Origin: Flagellimonas profundi
Lineage (GTDB): Bacteria > Bacteroidota > Bacteroidia > Flavobacteriales > Flavobacteriaceae
Assembly (NCBI RefSeq): GCF_017313275.1
Contig: NZ_JAFLNM010000001.1
Coordinates: 1 to 64,000, forward strand
Direction: 5' to 3'
Length of the DNA stretch: 64,000 nucleotides
Position 1 is the first letter of the stretch. Each line of letters starts with the position of its first letter. A program made the position numbers and the translations under genes. The notes beneath the pieces were generated by a model. That model ran no database searches, was not told the origin of the DNA, and saw only the letters and a list, made by a program, of their open reading frames with translations. This document shows positions 61,891 through 64,000 of the stretch, piece after piece.

Positions 61891-63222
61891 ATGGCGCAAA
61901 CACTGGCATTAAAAGGAAGTAAGAAACTGTTGAACGCCTGGGCATTTTACGATTGGGCCAATTCGGTGTACAGTTTGGTGATTTCATCTGCCATATTTCC
62001 CCTTTTTTATGGTTTGTTGTTCCGAACTGCTGGAATTGAGCAGGTCACGATTTTTGGCGGAGAAATAGCTAGGGCCCCCTTGATCAGTTATGTTACCTCT
62101 TTGGCCTTTGTTTTTATCGCCATTGTGACCCCACTTGTTTCTGGTGTCGCGGATTATCTAGGGAACAAAAAAGTATTCCTCAAGTTCTTTTGTTATTTGG
62201 GTGCAGCTTCCTGTATTGGATTATATTGGTTCTCTTTGGAACATATTTATTTTGGCCTCGCATGCTATTTCTTTGGGCTTGTGGGGTTTTGGGTGAGTTT
62301 TGCCATAAACAATTCCTATTTGCCCGATATAGCATATCCAGAGCAACAGGACCGTATTAGTGCCAAAGGTTTTTCGCTTGGGTATATTGGTAGCGTGATT
62401 TTATTGGTTTTCAATTTGGCCATGGTAATGAAACCAGATGTTTTTGGCATTACCGACAATGGAGGGGAAATCGCAGAAATGAAGGCTATGAAGTATTCTT
62501 TTATTTCCGTAGGTATATGGTGGGCACTATTTAGTCAATACACCTTTAAGCATTTGCCCAAAGGGTACAAACGTGAAGGAAAACGGGACCATATCATCCT
62601 GAATGGCTTTAATGAATTAAAACTGGTCTGGCACCAACTTGGCGAGAATAGAAAACTGAAACGGTATTTAGGTGCTTTTTTTACCTATAGCATGGCAGTT
62701 CAGACCATTATGCTGATTGCCACCTATTTTGGAGAGGAAGAAATAATATGGGGTTCCGATACAGAACGCACTACTGGGTTGATTGTAAGTATTCTGTTGA
62801 TTCAAATTGTTGCTATTTTGGGTGCAACTGTCACCGCATGGGCTTCCAAAGCTTTTGGGAACATCAGAACCTTGGTGGTGATCAACGTAATTTGGGCATG
62901 TCTCTGTGTGTATGCCTATTTTCTACAAACCCCAATGGATTTTTATGTTGCGGCCGGACTGGTCGGTATTGTGATGGGGGGAATTCAAGCCTTATCACGT
63001 TCCACATACTCCAAGTTTTTGCCGGAGACAACGGATACCACATCGTTTTTCAGTTTTTATGACGTGGCAGAAAAAATAGGGATCATTATCGGTACCTTTA
63101 TGTATGGAATTGTTTCCCAACTTACGGGTAGCATGCGTAACAGTACCATCTTTTTAGGACTGTTTTTTTTGATGGGAATATTTTTATTGCTCCGTGTAAA
63201 TAAGGTGCAAACATCAAATTAA
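61891..63222 (+). CDS. UMF1-type (Atg22-like) MFS transporter
   Basis: A 443-residue 12-helix MFS protein of the UMF1/Atg22 family. The N-terminus LLNAWAFYDWANSVYSLVISS is the family signature. SFAINNSYLPDIA and GGIQALSRSTYSKFLPE are other conserved segments. Yeast Atg22 exports vacuolar amino acids; bacterial members have unknown substrates. It lies 110 nt after the M48 gene with a palindrome between, and a bidirectional terminator follows. Confidence 0.9.
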   Translation: MAQTLALKGSKKLLNAWAFYDWANSVYSLVISSAIFPLFYGLLFRTAGIEQVTIFGGEIARAPLISYVTSLAFVFIAIVTPLVSGVADYLGNKKVFLKFFCYLGAASCIGLYWFSLEHIYFGLACYFFGLVGFWVSFAINNSYLPDIAYPEQQDRISAKGFSLGYIGSVILLVFNLAMVMKPDVFGITDNGGEIAEMKAMKYSFISVGIWWALFSQYTFKHLPKGYKREGKRDHIILNGFNELKLVWHQLGENRKLKRYLGAFFTYSMAVQTIMLIATYFGEEEIIWGSDTERTTGLIVSILLIQIVAILGATVTAWASKAFGNIRTLVVINVIWACLCVYAYFLQTPMDFYVAAGLVGIVMGGIQALSRSTYSKFLPETTDTTSFFSFYDVAEKIGIIIGTFMYGIVSQLTGSMRNSTIFLGLFFLMGIFLLLRVNKVQTSN

Positions 63223-63228
63223 CACATA

Positions 63229-63257
63229 AAAAAGCCCTGAGAATATCAGGGCTTTTT
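63229..63257. terminator. Bidirectional terminator MFS / GIN gene
   Basis: A perfect 12-bp stem AAAAAGCCCTGA/TCAGGGCTTTTT with loop GAATA. T runs flank both sides. Confidence 0.92.
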
Positions 63258-63285
63258 CAGTCTTTGATTGATGATAAACTCTACA

Positions 63286-64000
63286 TTATCCTTTGGTTAT
63301 GTCTCCAGAACCAGAGGTTTTGGAGTTTATTTTTTTAGGATTTCCACGGTAATGGATGTCTCCAGAACCGGATACCCTCGCTTCAAGGGATTGGTTGGCC
63401 GTAACCTTGATGTCGGCGGAACCCGAAACTGTTGCTTTTACAAAGTCGGCTTCCAAATCGTAGGCTTTAATATCTCCAGAACCAGAAACCGTAACGGTAA
63501 AGTCGGTTGCCCTACCGGATAGGTTGATGTCGCCCGAACCCGATAGTGTAGCGTCCAATTCATCGGCATCTACCATAAGTGTAACATCGCCGGATCCCGA
63601 CATTGCGGTGCTAAAGTGGTCAGCTTTAATGGTTGTTTTTCCGACCAAGTCACCAGAGCCCGAAAGGCTTACCGAATGCACTGATTCCACAGGTACTGTT
63701 ACATGAATACCATTTTTCCAGTTGGAAGACTTCAAATTAACACCTTTTTCTTTTTTAATGACCAATTTTCCGTTTTTCACTTCAGTTATAATGTATTCCA
63801 ACAAGTTGGATTCTCCTGTTAAGGTAATTTCTCCTTCGGTACCCGATACCAGTTCCACATCAAACCAGCCGGCCATGGCGATCTCGTCATAGTCGCCCAC
63901 CGAACGTTCAATGGTAACTACATCCCCGTTGCCCTTAACTCTTTTTCCCCACTGGGCATTGGTACAGGCCAACATTCCCAATGCCAGTGTAAGCGTGATA
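63286..64000 (-). CDS. GIN-domain (DUF2807) exported protein, N-terminus outside window
   Basis: A partial gene whose reading frame runs past the right edge. The visible N-terminal residues ITLTLALGMLACTNAQWG are the end of a signal peptide (SPI cleavage near TNAQ or a weak lipobox MLAC). The mature part is a DUF2807 head GIN domain with seven near-repeats of SGSGD (one reads SGSAD), spaced about 20 residues, as in a beta-helix. Such proteins are on the Bacteroidota cell surface and may be adhesins. The first Met lies beyond 64000. Confidence 0.88.
   Translation of the reverse strand, partial: ITLTLALGMLACTNAQWGKRVKGNGDVVTIERSVGDYDEIAMAGWFDVELVSGTEGEITLTGESNLLEYIITEVKNGKLVIKKEKGVNLKSSNWKNGIHVTVPVESVHSVSLSGSGDLVGKTTIKADHFSTAMSGSGDVTLMVDADELDATLSGSGDINLSGRATDFTVTVSGSGDIKAYDLEADFVKATVSGSADIKVTANQSLEARVSGSGDIHYRGNPKKINSKTSGSGDITKG

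Noticed and set aside
63286..63981. DNA tandem repeat array
   Set aside because: The recurring TCTCCAGAACC-like codons reflect repeated SGSGD residues in a coding region; spacing varies.

Overview
This 64 kb window looks like chromosomal DNA from a marine-type member of the Flavobacteriaceae (Bacteroidota), possibly close to Muricauda/Allomuricauda/Flagellimonas. That placement rests on protein recognition by eye, not on a search. Supporting signs are: many exact copies of the Bacteroidota -7 promoter element TAnnTTTG just upstream of start codons; few recognisable Shine-Dalgarno sites; families typical of the group (fasciclin lipoproteins, GIN-domain proteins, DUF6090, DUF6452/DUF6048 behind rlmD, BshC); and moderate, even base composition. 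I see no prophage, insertion sequence, CRISPR array, tRNA or obvious genomic island. Coding density is very high.

Layout. 1-360: 3' end of an rRNA operon (23S tail, 5S, terminator). 414-7703: TrhA-type membrane protein, ZIP metal transporter, two RNA methyltransferases (a THUMP enzyme and RlmD with its DUF6452/DUF6048 companions), a VOC protein and ornithine aminotransferase. 7736-10004: an unusual overlapping pair made of a signal-less trypsin-like protease with a zinc ribbon and a YbjN-like tail, and a large YbjN-like/helical partner. A 10-bp direct repeat with two-turn spacing lies upstream of the pair. 10160-16907: cell-wall and secreted peptidases (LD-carboxypeptidase, M14), a carboxypeptidase-regulatory-domain protein, and bshC. 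17133-22611: pgmB, then an overlapping operon guaA / five-LysM periplasmic-binding protein / OsmC / DUF922 metalloprotease. 22642-25633: DUF6090 and a sugar-isomerase operon. 25677-34604: DUF3820, pyrG, yidC, a four-domain fasciclin lipoprotein, mnmA, a nitronate monooxygenase-like flavoprotein and a YfiM-like protein.

34597-42069 holds a tight six-gene cluster (SpoIIM-like, integral membrane protein, DUF4129, DUF4350, MoxR ATPase, DUF58) with RDD and TRIC-type genes diverging from it. This is a conserved but poorly understood envelope module. 42266-43914: an outer-membrane barrel with a paired-cysteine N-terminus and a DoxX-like protein. 43977-48845: lipoprotein cyclophilin and Nudix hydrolase with overlapping divergent start codons, an acyltransferase with altered motifs, an ECF sigma factor with a membrane partner, and an M20 amidohydrolase. 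48938-55684: NDH-2, XerD, two small surface proteins, AroQ, DUF3817, dihydrolipoyl dehydrogenase and two MsrB enzymes (cytosolic and lipoprotein). 55799-64000: collagen-like lipoprotein, glycogen branching enzyme, GH31 alpha-glucosidase, M48 lipoprotein protease, a REP-like palindrome, a UMF1-type MFS transporter and a GIN-domain protein cut by the window edge.

Shared themes. Thiol/redox maintenance: BshC, OsmC, two MsrB, DoxX, NDH-2. Envelope quality control: YidC, M48, cyclophilin, LysM proteins, the MoxR cluster. Glycogen/alpha-glucan use: GlgB, GH31, PgmB. Compactness is marked: four convergent pairs overlap at their stop codons, one divergent pair overlaps at its start codons, and several promoters sit so close to ATG that leaderless mRNAs are expected. 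The strongest candidate for an undescribed system is the protease/YbjN pair at 7736-10004. The MoxR cluster is the best-defined conserved module of unknown purpose.
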